Shown: positions 1 through 11,690 of the stretch, piece by piece
Layout: each line of letters starts with the position of its first letter
Position numbering within the stretch: the first letter of the stretch is position 1
Assembly (NCBI RefSeq): GCF_009727055.1
Contig: NC_052349.1
Location: 49,830,117-49,894,116, forward strand
DNA length: 64,000 nt
Direction: 5' to 3'
Source: Benincasa hispida
Taxonomy: Eukaryota; Streptophyta; Magnoliopsida; Cucurbitales; Cucurbitaceae
Notes under the pieces: model-generated
What the model was told of the DNA's origin: nothing
Seen by the model: only the letters and a program-made list of their open reading frames with translations
Database searches by the model: none
Program-made: the position numbers and the translations under genes

Positions 1-257
1 AGGATTGAAAGCTATGCATCAATGATTTGAAGTAAATGTGAATGCATAAAGGAGAGTTACTTTTTACATAGCATTAACAATTACACAACTGGCTAAGGGA
101 AAATGGACTTCGATTCAAGAACTCGAAAATCACTGATTTACGTCATGAAGACAATTCAAGTGCATAGGAACGAGCAACGATTAAGAATATGAATAGAAAA
201 GTCACAAAACATATGCTAGAACAGTGAAAACCCAAAAAACAAAATTAGCAGGCTCAC

Positions 258-3200
258 ATGTTCGCATTCTTCAACAGACAATCCTTCTGCTCTATGTATC
301 TGATTATCTAAAACCTTCAGCAGCCTCGTCAGGTTATCGAGAGGAACCAAATGAAGAAGTTTCTTTGAACGTATGGACATTATTTCATTGACAAGCACCC
401 TTAGATCAGTAAGAGGCAGAGCCAGCCACTCTGATTCATCACGATCATCACCGACAATTTCAGCTCTTGCACAAAAGTCTTCTAAGAACTCACGGAAGTT
501 CGCAAGGGTGGTGTCTACAATATTCAAAGTAATATTGAGTCCATAAAAAATGAAAACAAAACTTGTGAGGTGAAATACAGTGCAGCTTTTCATATAGTAG
601 CTCAAGGAACGTCTAGAACCTTGAAGCTCAGAAGGATCTGTTCTAACAGAAGAAGTTTCATCTCTGCCTTTCTTCTTAACTTTGACTTTTCTAGAAGATG
701 ATATTGGTGTATCCTGTAAATTAAAATGCCAGGATTAGCAAAGCACAAGTAACAAAATAAAGAGACTGGAAACCCTAATGCTTGCATACATTAGTAGGCA
801 TAGTTTCAGGCTTATGATTTTGAGTTGTTCTAGAGTCTCCTTCAACTTGACTTCTAATATGTAGTCTTTGATCAAAAACTTTCCTATCAGATACCGTACT
901 GCTAGAGACATGCTCCATAATAGGACCTGAGAAACTTGAACAGCACAATAGACAGTAAGTTCAAAAATAAATGATTGACTTCAGAAATACAAGTTAACCA
1001 AGTAAAATAAGATCAAATAAAAAGGTATATGAATAATGGAACAAATTGCACATTTCTAAATAACATAGCATTAAAATCATTTTCATTTTTACTTTCCTAT
1101 TTTCATTGTTAATCATAACCTTTTTTTTCCTACATGTATTATACTTCTACAATTTTACACCTCTTAAAATGCGTATCCCTGCAAGACCATGATGCACAAA
1201 CAAATAATAATTTTTTTTATTTAAGAAAAGAAGGGAACTCGTTGGATCTGAAGCTTTTGAATTCCTTGTACTCCTCAAACCTTTTTTCTGGATAAAAAAA
1301 AATGGACGAATGTATTCCAAATAAATACCAAGGACAATCTAGGAGCTGGGTAGAGAAAGCCCCCTACAAAGAAGAGCTTTCCAATCATTTAAACATCAGA
1401 AGACTACAGTTATAAAGAATATTTCTAGAGCTTGAGCAGGACCTAGAAGCAGAATGGTGCACAGTAATAAAAAAAACTAAAAGAAGATAACTTATCTTTG
1501 AAATTCTGGAATTCCTAGGTCCCACCTCAAACATAAATATCCACAAAGCATGGTATCAATGCTTCCTGGCTCCCAACAAGCATAAACTCAACTGATAGAG
1601 CTATTTATATATTACAAAAAGTGACAACATCACACCAAATTTGCTCAGAATAAGATATTCAAAAGCTTTTTCATTACTTTGAAGAAATGGAATAAGATGG
1701 TTTGTGTCACTCAATTTAGATTCCGAAATATGACAAGATATAGTTAACGTAACTCACTAATATTTCCATTAAATAAGGAAGAAAAACATTTCAAGACTTT
1801 GTTTACCTGGAGCAGTATAATTGAAGGCGTCAGCATCATGGCGAAGAACTTCCTCATAGAGTTCAAAAGGCTCCACAGACCCTTCTTGAAGAACCTTAGC
1901 ATCTTCTCTGAGATTTCTGTTAATCACATCAAAGTGAATAATAATATCAAATAAAAACATGGAAAGAAATCTATAGCATGTAACTCCTTTTTTTTTTTAG
2001 ATTTTAGGAAGAGTGAGATCGACTATTTTTTTCCTTTTCTAAAAAGAAAAACAATACTTTCCATTGATAAATGAAAAGAGACTAATGCTAAAAAACACAC
2101 GATACTAAAAAACATAGGAGAATCAGAAGATAATAGAGACAATACAAAACTTAAATGGAGAAAATAAAAGTATTCAAATACAACTAAATATCTTGAATAG
2201 AATAATTAGCAAAAGACTTGAATGAAGAACACCACATAGAGGCTAGAATACGAGCAAAACACAAACGATTCGCCCATGGAATTGATTTGTCAACTATATT
2301 GGACAGCCAAAAAAGAAAACAGCCACCTAAAGGCCTTAGGAACGAGGAATCACTAAGTCAAATAAGGAGTTAATGTACAGCATAATTCAGTAATGTAACT
2401 AATCAACAGATATCAAATACTTATTGATGATTGAGGTAGTTTACAATAACTAAATTTGGTGAGGGAAAAGATAGAGCAAGCACCATGGCATGCATGAGTC
2501 ATTTAACAGGAGCATTCTGCCATAGGCAGGCAAGAGTAAATCTCCCGTGATTAGCTAGCTGTGACGCTTAGTAGCCTACGGGCTTCCACGATTAAAAGAT
2601 GACATAAAGAAAGGCATGCCTACAACTCTACTGCTGAATCAACTACTACTAAGTAAAATTAGTCTAAGAAAATGTAACTGCGTTTACCTTCACTAATCCG
2701 AATTCGTCGGTTACTATTGATAATTCTGTGCGCAGTTAAATTTTGAAATTGTAAGGCTATAAGTGCTGCCATTCGCATTAATACAGTAGTTCCAACTTAA
2801 AAAGTGCCTAATTTAAACTCCAAAAGCAAAACACTAGTTGCATTACTAAATTATAACCGCCAGATTGAATAATCCTCAATCAACGGTCAAAAAGTACAGA
2901 TTTCAAAAAAAAAAAAAAAAAAACCAATTCCTGAAGGCATTTCCGTCGAGGCAGAAACAGTAACACCGCGAAATCCTAAACCACTACGACCGAACCAAAA
3001 TTCAGTCAACCGAAGTAAAGAACTCCAAAAATTAGAATTACGAGAATTAAGTTCCAAATAGAGAAAAAAATAAATCCGGAACTCACAAGTAAGACACATC
3101 AGTAGCACGAAGCAGATCAGCGATCTTCTTAGACTGAGCAAGAAGATCAGTCGTGGAAGTAGCATAGCTTCCATCCGGCTCATCGAAGAGTCGGAGCTGA

Positions 3201-3340
3201 GGCTCGGAGGCGCCAAAGAAGACTGGAAGCGATGGCAAAGGCAAGCAGGGAGCAACCTCAGAGTGTATAGTATTAGACAAGCCGATTCCGCGGTTGCCGG
3301 AGGCAGAGGCAGAAGCAGAAGCAGACGGCGGCAAATTCAT
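258..3340 (-). CDS. SCC2: Sister chromatid cohesion protein SCC2 (Nipped-B/NIPBL family), 5' part, five coding exons
   Basis: SCC2 with SCC4 forms the nuclear loader that places cohesin on chromatin; this role is known for the family. The reading frame joins across exons at 3087-3340, 1807-1916, 790-926, 620-713 and 258-514. All introns are GT-AG (donors GTGAGT, GTAAAC, GTATGC, GTTCTA; acceptors end AACAG, CTCAG, TACAG, TGTAG), and phases agree, giving 284 residues before a GTGAGC donor at 257. The N-terminus has a Ser-Ala run, then the segment LSNTIHSEVAPCLPLPSLPV, which I recognise as plant SCC2; exon 5 holds FREFLEDFCARAEIVGDDRD and a leucine-rich helical stretch. The start at 3340 is the first ATG in this frame. 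The family is about 1,800 residues, so most of the gene, including the HEAT repeats, lies left of the window. Bases 1-257 look like intron 5. It is the only likely functional gene here. Confidence 0.88.
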
Positions 3341-3540
3341 GGAGAAGAAAGCCGGCGAGAGTGCGATCCACGGAGGAAGAGCATGAAGAGTAGAAAGCTG
3401 AAAGGAAGCTAAATCGAGGTTGAATTGGGAAGCGGGAGCTGAGCTTACAGAGGAAAAAGGGAAGAGGAAGATGGAGCCCTAGCGATAGAGGAAGAAAGAG
3501 AGAGAAATGAGAGAAGCAAAGCAAATGGCGGGGAAATTGT
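3341..3540 (-). promoter_or_regulatory. Probable 5' leader of SCC2
   Basis: On the minus strand this stretch is rich in CT runs (for example CTCTCATTTCTCTCTCTTTC), typical of plant 5' untranslated leaders, and it directly precedes the SCC2 ATG. An ATG at 3494 and a TTG-started frame at 3524 on the same strand overlap the SCC2 start in another frame, so a small upstream ORF is possible. A GTAAGC about 100 bases before the ATG could be a donor for a leader intron. The transcription start cannot be read from sequence alone. Confidence 0.4.
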
Positions 3541-3724
3541 GTTTACGGGGAAAATTGGAATTTTTTGGGGAATTTTTTTTGGAGAGAAATTTTTAATTTT
3601 GGATAAATTGGGAAAAATAATGATAACTAAGAGTGCAAAAATGGAGACTGCGAAGAAAATGGAAGAGGAACAGTGGAAAATTGTGTTCTTGGTTTGGCTT
3701 CATGTGGAAGTCTCGCCTCTTTGA

Positions 3725-4489
3725 AGTCCTCTCTTATTACTTACCTTTTATTTTTCCTTTTTTTTTTTCTTCTCTCTCCTAAGTTTTAAGCTGCTTTTGA
3801 AACAAACCCAACTCAACTACCGATCTACTAAACTAATTTTTATTCACGTGGATCCTTCTTTCAACCTTTTTTTCCTCTCTCTTTAATTTCCTTTTAAACA
3901 AAAAATTGTTTTTACCTATCAAATTTTCTCCTATAACTTTTCAAGTTAATTTTATAGGAAATTATTTAAAATATAAAATAGTTGAAAATATTTACAAATA
4001 ATAATAAAATATCACAGTTTATCTGCGATAGATTACTATTTGTGTCTATCATGACATAAATAGATATAAATAGTAATCTACAGTGGTTATCGCGATCTTT
4101 CGCTGTGTAAAATTTTGTAATATTTGTAAATATTTTAGTTTATTTTTCTATATTTGAAAACAACCCTAATTTTATTGGATCTTATTATATTTGGTTCGAC
4201 CTATTATTTTAATTTTTTCAGTCTTTCTTATTATGCTGTTGTATTTTAATAATTACTATAACTCAAAAAAATTTAAATTAAAATTTAAGATTATGTATTT
4301 ATAATTAGGAAGATGAAATTAATATCTTTTCTAATTTTCTCATCTTTTATCTTCATTTTTAAAGGAAATCACATATAAATTAACTAAAAAGCCACATGGC
4401 CCTCAAGAAAACAGAAATACCGCAAATATAGAGAAATGACTCACTCAGAAAAATTACATAACTATAAAGATTACATCCCTACACAGCCC
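3725..4489. repeat. AT-rich intergenic DNA with a palindromic MITE-like core (about 3940-4175)
   Basis: No gene is visible. The core has nested inverted repeats: AAATATTTACAAATA near 3987 faces TATTTGTAAATATTT near 4120, and GATAGATTACTATTT faces AAATAGTAATCT inside. Such a foldable AT-rich block beside a gene is typical of a miniature inverted-repeat transposable element. I could not fix the exact termini or a TSD, so the family is open. Confidence 0.45.
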
Positions 4490-4745
4490 CTTCTGGCCAT
4501 CCGTGTCGTGGAGTTGAAATCATAAGGAACATGCAAGAAGGAAACCTTCCAAAAGGAAGAAACAATGCTTGAAATATCTACCACATAATCCACCTCACCA
4601 TTGATATGCCTATAGCGCTCAATAATTTGAGCCACTACTAGGAATCAGACAACACCAACACATGAGGATAGCCCATCATTTCCCCTAACTGAAGGCCCTC
4701 ATAAATAGCCAAAGCACACAAGGGAAACAAAGCTATGAACCCAAT
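4490..4745 (-). pseudogene. RNase H-like domain fragment (RVT_3 type), dead
   Basis: On the minus strand a frame reads A-I-Y-E-G-L-Q-L-G-E-M-M-G-Y-P-H-V-L-V-L-S-D-S, then two stops, and after a frameshift a segment ending in S-F-L-H-V-P-Y-D-F-N-S-T. This matches the order seen in plant RNase H-fold domains of the RVT_3 type: a helix with E-G-L, a strand ending E/S-D-S, and a later H-V-x-x-x-x-N near the C-terminus. Such domains occur at the end of LINE polyproteins and as small host-like proteins. Only about 80 residues are left, with stops at the active-site region, so it is non-functional. Whether it came from a LINE or a domesticated gene cannot be decided here. Confidence 0.55.
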
Positions 4746-5005
4746 ACTCTTTCATTCAATCTTAACATACGCTAGGATTAGTAAAACTCGTTTAAATAAC
4801 TTAAAACATCATGCTTAAGAAATGTCATAAACCTTTTAAAACATAAGTATAAACTTTAGTTGCTTGGAAAATCCATGAACGTTAGCATGAAATTCATTTG
4901 GAATGCATGTCCCTTTTTGTGTACATATTTGAATACATTTAGTTACTCACGGATCTTTAGGCTTGGTTCTTCCTAAGCTTTGTAGGCCTCCTCAATGGAC
5001 GTAGC
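4746..5005 (-). repeat. Left piece of a decayed sequence resembling a gypsy LTR, reverse orientation
   Basis: Read on the minus strand this contains GTGAGTAACTAAATGTATTC and TTTTCCAAGCAACTAAAGTT, similar to the block at 8850-9010 of the forward gypsy LTR at 7264-9955. It continues at 6669 after the inserted solo LTR. The resemblance is loose, so the assignment is tentative. Confidence 0.4.
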
Positions 5006-6668
5006 TGATAACGGGCAAAAATGCACGTTATCATAGTGCTAAGTTCTTAAACAATGTTGGATTGCGTTGATGAAATATGTTAACTTATGTCCATTAAGCA
5101 TCAATTTCGTAATATTGCGGTCGCATGCGTTCAGCGCATTAGAACAGTTGATCTTTGTATTTTTGTGTAAAATATGCGTTAACGCAATGCAAAGACTGTG
5201 ATCATAGGAATTTATTGGTCGAGCGCAACTTCACCGCAAGGCTTTGCGTTAATTGTGCTCGCAAACATTCGCTCAAGAAGGATCGTCGCAACTTGGTCAG
5301 TGCAACATGATGGGCGCATCTGAGTGATGCCAATTAAGAGCAATGGGACAGAAAGCTGATGATAGTCGAATCCAAATTAAGTTGACAGCCGATAACGGCC
5401 ACAAAGTACATTCATCTTTATCAGTGATAATTATTCGGCGCATCAGTCAAGAATTAAAACTGTCTCATCTGTACAACCAGGAGAGAGAAGCCGTCTTTCA
5501 CCATGGATGCTTTATAAATACCAAGGGCATTCTTCAGAGAAGGGGTTAACCAGTTGATTAGTTCACCGTTTAGCTCACGCTTCTGTTCATAGTTTTCTTT
5601 CCATTTTAAGGCGGAGCAAGAGAAGAGTGGTGGCGCCGGAGATCGCTCAGGGCAACTTGAGAGAGAACCTTGGGGCGTAAGGGTAGAGAGTGGGCCGACT
5701 CTCGCGAGAGTGAGATTATATTTTGAGCACGAGTAGAAATAGTGTAAACGCCTGGCAGCAAGAGATTGCTACCAGGCCCTTTATTCTATACTTGCATTGT
5801 TATTCTATACTTCATCTTTATACTTATACAATGGAAGTTCTATTTCTACATCTGTTCACTCTCTTAATATGCATGAGTAGCTAAACTAGTCGAATGGGTT
5901 GAGAAGAACTAAGCTAACATGACCTAGGAAGTTTTTTTGCTTGCGATTGTCTTATTTTATGTTTTGCAAAATACTCTTTAGAGTTACTCGAGAGAGAGTC
6001 TAAAGAAAGAACCTAATGTCTCGAGAGATCTAGGTTAGAATCTAGACTCGAGAGAGCAAGATTAGAACTGCATAAACAAGAGATAGGGACTTAGAGATGA
6101 GCTCTGTTTGTCAACCTGCATCGCATGCATCCTAGAAATGGGAATGATATTATGTGGTCACATATTTCTGTGGATGTCATGTTGTCATCGCATAAATAGA
6201 AATAGAGGTTTATGTGTAGACCCTGTAGACTTATCGCATATATCGCATGCGTTCTAGCCTTAGAAGCCGTGGTATTCGCACCGAGAGGTGGTTTACTGTT
6301 GTATGCATGTTGCATGATCGCATAGCATGAAGCATTCTAGGGAGTGTTAGCCGAAACCCTTCTTAACCCGTTTACCGCATATTTATCACATCTCCCGTTT
6401 ACAAACTATTTTCAAACTCCATCGCATTTATTTACTTTTTATCAATGCAAAAAACAAACCCAATTCTTTATTTATTTAACCAGTTACCGCAAATTCTTCA
6501 TAAAAATCACCAACGCAATCTATTTTCATAAGTCCCTGTGTTCGACCCTAGACTTACTAGGAAACTTAGAGGAATTTATACTTAAATTCCGCTGGGGAAA
6601 CTTGAGTGCACAACGCAATTCCATCAATGCATATCATCCATATTTCCACTTCATAAATACGAGCATCA
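5006..6668 (+). mobile_element. Athila-type gypsy solo LTR with TSD GTAGC
   Basis: The LTR starts TGATAACGGG and ends GAGCATCA, and is flanked by identical 5 bp copies GTAGC at 5001-5005 and 6669-6673, so both ends are exact. It is closely related to the LTR at 38112-39785 over its full length. Nothing internal is present, so this is a solo LTR left by LTR-LTR recombination. A TATA box lies at 5513. The first 28 bases form a hairpin (stem TGATAAC/GTTATCA). The interior is full of CGCAT, ATGCG and AACGC words. Confidence 0.9.
5513..5520 (+). promoter_or_regulatory. LTR TATA box (TATAAATA)
   Basis: TATAAATA follows a TTTCACC block, the same arrangement as in the LTRs at 38620, 50865 and 62984. 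It is the likely core promoter of the solo LTR and marks the U3/R border. Confidence 0.6.
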
Positions 6669-7263
6669 GTAGCTCCTACAGATAAAAGAATAAGAGTTTA
6701 GCTGTCATTTTGGCCTCCCTTTTGAGATTACTCTTTTAACCAAGCTCATACTTAGCAAGGGGTTGCATATTCGTCCAACATTTCTAGATTTAATTTTTAA
6801 CGTAAATAACTTAAAAACTAGAACTCATTTAAAGAAATTTCCTTTTACAAACATGTTCATAATTTTGATAACAATGTTATCTCAAAGTTTCAGCATGAAA
6901 CTCCTTGTGGTTTAACTTGGGCCTTCAAATTTTTCCCAAAAGCCCTAACCGCATCTCCCTGCTTGAGCAATGATTCTAGGTTTAAATTCAAAAATATGTA
7001 ACTTGAACCCTAAACCTTTTCTTGCCAAAGTTGTTTCTACAAACGTACTTGAAATGGTGTTCACGATAATATCTTACTGTTTCAACTTGAAAGTCCAAGT
7101 GGTTCAATCTAGATCTATTTTTCTTCGTCGAGCGCCCAAAAATGCCCGAAAATGAACCTTCTATTCTTCTTTCCTTCTCCAGCCCTCTTTTTGGCAAGAA
7201 CTTCCTTCCAAAGGCTCAATTTTAGAAATTAGACTCACAGAGCTTTTCAACGATACCAAGTTC
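6669..7263 (-). repeat. Right piece of the decayed repeat that hosts the solo LTR; no gene seen
   Basis: The sequence resumes after the TSD copy GTAGC. Short frames on both strands (for example 6970-7155) have no recognisable domain. It probably belongs to the same old repeat as 4746-5005. The junction with the next LTR at 7264 is abrupt. Confidence 0.35.
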
Positions 7264-8287
7264 TGTCACACACCACCCCGAGCCCGCACTCTTGAGCCCG
7301 ATGAGAGGCATGAGGGACTGCAGATGTGAATCCTGAGCCCTAATTTCCCTACTTGAGTATGTTCCCTACTTAGACCAGTATGGTGAGTAGGTTGATGTGG
7401 AAACTAATGTGTAATTGTAGAGAAAAGGGTGAAGAATTAGAAGAAAAGTGTGAATTTGAAAGCTTGACTCTTGGGTAAAGCTTGGAAAATTGGCTAAGTA
7501 TAACCCATGCGTTGGAAGCTAAAAAATTGACTAAGTGTTGTTCCATGCATTGGCCTTGCTCATTTAGAGGTTATTTGAGCGTTGAAGGAAGCCAAAGTGT
7601 GGCCAAGAGAAACGCATGTGGCAGCCAATATCTTGAGAGATTAGAAAAACGCATGCGACAGCCTCAAGTTGCACGGACAAGGGCGCTGGGCGTTGGAGTT
7701 GTGCGCGCTAGTTGATCGGGTAGTAAAAGAAGCAGTACTACGCGATGGTATACCGTGATGCTACGCAATGGTATATGGGCGTATAGAACAAGCTAGTAGT
7801 ATGCGTTGAAAGAGTGTTGGTCATTATCCTAGTTGAGCGCATAAGGCAAAAGTAAGCCATGCGAAAGAGAAGGATATGCTGCCAAAGATGAGCTTTGCGG
7901 GCATCAAGCATATGTGGCCAAGTTGCGTCAATTAGATACACAAGGTAAGATTGAATGGATGCATGCGCCAACTAGCAGTATCCGGACATAGGAATGTTGT
8001 GGCAATTGGATGGGCACATTTGTGGTTAGATGAACGCATATGAGGTTGGATGGATGCATTCAAGGTCGTCATCTGGACATGTGGCTTGTTAGGAAGAAAT
8101 ATTAAGTCTTAAGAAAATGAGATGGATGCACAAGAAGACATGCAAATTTAAGCATTTTTTGTTGGCTAAGGAAGAGGAAGACACCTTAGATTGCAGTGAT
8201 TTGAAGGTTGCGTTGATAGTGTAGGGAAAAGACACTTAGACATGCGGCCAAGTAGAAGGTGTCGGCCTTGGAGAGATTTTGGACGCC

Positions 8288-8295
8288 TATAAATA
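8288..8295 (+). promoter_or_regulatory. TATA box in the gypsy LTR
   Basis: TATAAATA sits in GCCTATAAATAAGGCC about 1 kb into the LTR, a plausible core promoter position for a 2.6 kb LTR. Confidence 0.5.
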
Positions 8296-9835
8296 AGGCC
8301 AAGGATTTCTCTTCAGATCGAAATTCAAAGGACATTAAGAAGAGTTTGGAAGCTGATTAAACTATGCATTGATAGCAAATCTATGCGTCGGTCATAAAAC
8401 TTCAAGAGGAGACGCAGTTAGACAGTGAAGTCTAGAAATAGCATCAACTTGGGACGAGGAGTTCTCAAAGCATACTCGTGCATTTGGAGTGATTCCAAAT
8501 CCACCTGAAAGCTCCGCGAGTCTAGTTTTCAGGGTAAGGCTGTTGGAGAAGAAGCCCCAAGGGATCGGGCTGGAAACTGAGAAAAAGACAGAAGGGTCAA
8601 GCTGTCGGGTAAACTTGGGCTGGTCTTAAAGATTTTGTGATTACAGCCAAGCCACGAGGAGTTTTAAGCTCAGATTTTAGGATAAGCTTCCTAAGATATT
8701 TAGAGCATGTTTGTAGAAGGAAGTATCTCAAGATAAGGCCTAGAACTATGAGTAATCTGAGTTTTAAATTGAATCTAGATTTTAGGGGTTCAAAAGAGAG
8801 CTCAAGGTAACCAAGGAACTCCTAGAGGGAAAAGTTCCTAACCAATCAAGGTGAGTGACTAAAATATTTGACTAAATATTTACAATGTTTTAAAGAAACC
8901 ATGTTTTAAAGAAAGATTATTCTCATGCCAGCTCGTTTTACAAAGCAATTTCCAAGCAAACCATGAGTTATGTTTCAAACGCATGCATGTATGAAAAGTT
9001 TATTGAAAAACTATTTATGCGTGTTTAAATACACCCAGCGTGCGTTAATATCTTTAAAGACATGTTTTCTATGCGTTATGCTTTACATGATTTAAAGAGA
9101 ACGTCATTTATGACTAGTTCTACTTGAAACACGATACCGAAGGACAACTGAGAAGGTATCCGAGCAGCTCGATACTGAAAGACAAGTTTAGAGAAGGTAT
9201 CTGAGTAGAAGTACCTAAAATATGATGGTACTTAGTATGGCCCCGTGTACGTAGGTAGTTAAAGTCAGAGATTGAGCAAAAGGGTTCTTTCTTGCCTAGC
9301 AGTCGGAGATTGAGCAAAAGGGTTCTCTCTTGACTAGTAGTTGACGTTGGGATTTAACCACAGCAGGGTTATTCTCAACTAAGGAACAGTTTTAATGTTT
9401 TCTGATAAAAGCAGCTTTATATACTTTATGCATGGAAAATGTTTATACTGCAGTACAAGGTTACTGTAGAAGTTTATATTTCAGTTTAATCTCTTTATTG
9501 AGACTTTTGCATGAGAATTAGTTTTCTTTCTTAAGTCACTCACTGGGCTAGCAAGCTCACCCCGTTTTCAAATGTTTTCCTTTCCCCCAGGTAGCAGTTA
9601 AATCCTCAGGAGATAGCTTTGCATTCTGCTCTGCCACTAAAGGACAAGGATATTGTAACCGTCTATTAGGTGATTATTGTAAATATTGTACACATGTTAC
9701 AGTTGTTCATATAAGGACTAAGGTTTTGGGCATCGAGACTTGTGAAACTAGTAATGTAATTACTCTAAATATGCTATGTTTTTAAACTTAATAAATTTTG
9801 GCCTAAGTGGCATCCGCTGTATATAAGTTTATACA

Positions 9836-9847
9836 TTGGTATCAGAG
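9836..9847 (+). other. tRNA-Met primer-binding-site-like word
   Basis: TTGGTATCAGAG matches the complement of the plant initiator tRNA-Met 3' end, used by many LTR elements. It follows ATACA, a possible LTR end. It may be the true PBS or a conserved word inside the LTR. Confidence 0.5.
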
Positions 9848-9955
9848 TTATTTCCACAAGAGTTATTAGGCAGTAAGTGTCAACAAAATGGTTGATAACT
9901 GCTACAGTCATGTCTTTTCCTAGGCTCAGAGAGTAGTCTGGGATGGGGTGTGACA

Positions 9956-10945
9956 GTAGATACCACCCTTTTGTGATACCTACTACCCATCTGAACCTCT
10001 TTACTATACTCAGTAAACTTTAAGTCAAGGAGATAACAACAACTGATTGAGTAGGCCCATTTTATTACAACAATGTAACGTTTATATGACTCCAAGACTT
10101 AACTACAAAATTTAAATCAAACTCTTATAACCCTGGAAGTGTGACTGTGGTTTATGGAAGACCTTGACCTTAGCAGCACCCTAGAACTCCTCACCTTTCG
10201 CTACTTGGGAAGAAAAACATGAAAGAAAAGATTGAGCTTCCCAAAGCTCATTGAGTGTAAGCAACTTCTAGAGTCTATTTCAACTCATAAATAACAAGTA
10301 TATCATAAATATGAGGTTACACTCAACCATCAGCTTTGAATGGGTCTGTTCTCAACTCTATCTACACGCACGGTAGATAGATAAACTGATAACTACTTAG
10401 AATGAGTATGTTCCCTACCTACACACACAAGGTAGATAGTTAACTGTTACTAAACATAAACGCTTACTCTTTTGCGTTCCCTTTATTTCCTATGTCTCCT
10501 ATGTTCTCTATGTGCATATAGCTCCCCGCTCATGGGCTCAGAAACTAGGCCCGTCAATCCTCTGACCATCCATACGAGGTTCCTCCCACAGGCTTAGAAA
10601 CTAGACCTCTTGGTCCCCTGACCACCCTATGAGGTTTTGCTTTCGGGCTCAGGAACTAGGTCTATTGACCCCCTAATCATCCCGATCACATAATCTCATT
10701 CTCATGCTAGATACTCATTCATAACATAAGCATATACAATTTACTCTAAAAGATATTCTTAAGACTTAAAGGAAAGTACCACTCACCTCGGTAAAGATAG
10801 GAATCTTTCTCTTAGAAGTTCCTCGATTTTCTCGGGCTCCTCTTTTGACCCCTAAATTCCATATTCAAATTAAAGCTCATATTACTCATATAACCCTTAA
10901 TCCGATACGTACAACCCCGGGTCGAGAAACCACCCTAACTTTGCG
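9956..10945 (-). mobile_element. Fragment of a related gypsy LTR, reverse orientation
   Basis: On the minus strand it carries a block around CACTCAATGAGCTTTGGGAAGC, similar to the CACTCACTGGGCTAGCAAGC region of the forward LTR near 9537. From about 10510 to 10690 it has three imperfect copies of a ~75 bp unit with AGAAACTAG and CATAC/CTATGAGGTT words. It stops at the sequence gap. No ORF with a known domain is present. Confidence 0.5.
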
Positions 10946-10960
10946 NNNNNNNNNNNNNNN
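10946..10960. other. Sequence gap of 15 N flanked by the same 10 bases
   Basis: TAACTTTGCG stands on both sides of the Ns, so the gap probably joins two contigs that overlap by at least those ten bases. The kind of sequence changes here from LTR to Athila gag, so the join may be false. Confidence 0.9.
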
Positions 10961-11690
10961 TAACTTTGCGTGGAAAAATCAACAACACAATTTTCAACCT
11001 ATGGCACAAAAAGAAGGGCCACCAAGATTTTTCCCGCGAAAAAACAGTCAAATGCATAACCAAGTCAGTAGTTCGCAGGCACCGCAATCTTCATCCTTGG
11101 AGAGTTTGCTGAAGCAATATATTGAAAAGAATGAAACAGTGCTTCAAAATCAAGCGACGTTCATCCGCAATCTTGAAATTCAGATAAGACAGATTGCGGG
11201 CGAATTCAAAAATAGACCACAAGGAGTGTTGCCGAGCTCAACTGAGCTCCCTCGCAACTTTGGGGGTACAGGAAAGGAAACAATGCTTAGCAGTCTCCTT
11301 GCTAAGTGAAAAAATGACAGTGGAAGTAGGGGAAGAACCCATCATGACCAACTCGAATGCGGTGACAACCGAGGACCCGTTGACATATGATTCAGAAGAG
11401 CCCGAGAAGATGAACCTAGAAGTTGCGTCCACATTCAAGCCTCGAACACAAGATAGAAGAAGTACAGCTACCATCATTCCCGCAAAGATTGAAAAAGAAA
11501 CAGAATGATGAAGGTAAGATCACTACAGTGGCAATAACGCAAAATACTATGATCCCACAAAAAATGTGCGACCTAGGAAGCTTCACGATACCATGCTCAA
11601 TTGGAGGGGTCTACATTGGTCAAGCACTATGCGATCTTAGGGCGAGTATAAACTTAATGCCGCTATCAATCTTCAAACGATTGAATATAG
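10961..11690 (+). pseudogene. Athila-type gypsy gag C-terminus and protease start, broken
   Basis: The first frame gives NFAWKNQQHNFQPMAQKEGP, then a coiled segment around LESLLKQYIEKNETVLQ and NLEIQIRQIAGEFKNRPQG, typical of the end of Athila gag. After a frameshift the protease starts with CDLGSFTIPCSIGG and CDLRASINLMPLSIF. The part matches 57281-57830 of the large element in order and content. It is cut at the left by the gap and at the right by a copia LTR, so it is a fragment with no TSD. Confidence 0.75.

Larger units (their letters stand above)
7264..9955 (+). mobile_element. Ty3/gypsy LTR (TGTCACA...TGTGACA type), probably solo or 5' LTR remnant
   Basis: It begins TGTCACACACCACCCCGAG and ends GGATGGGGTGTGACA, an inverted-repeat pair of termini common in plant gypsy LTRs. 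A TATA box is at 8288-8295 and a polyadenylation-like AATAAA-type tract near 9789. A tRNA-Met PBS-like word TTGGTATCAGAG occurs at 9836, so an alternative is that the LTR ends at 9835 and 9836-9955 is leader. The flanks AGTTC (7259-7263) and GTAGA (9956-9960) do not match, so at least one end has been rearranged. No coding remains. Confidence 0.65.

Noticed and set aside
3539..3724. Plus-strand frame just upstream of SCC2, a possible divergent gene
   Set aside because: Lys/Ile-rich AT-driven composition, no domain, and it overlaps the likely SCC2 promoter.
10845..11309. A 154-residue plus-strand frame starting in the LTR left of the gap
   Set aside because: It crosses the 15 N gap; only the part right of the gap (gag C-terminus) is real and is annotated separately.
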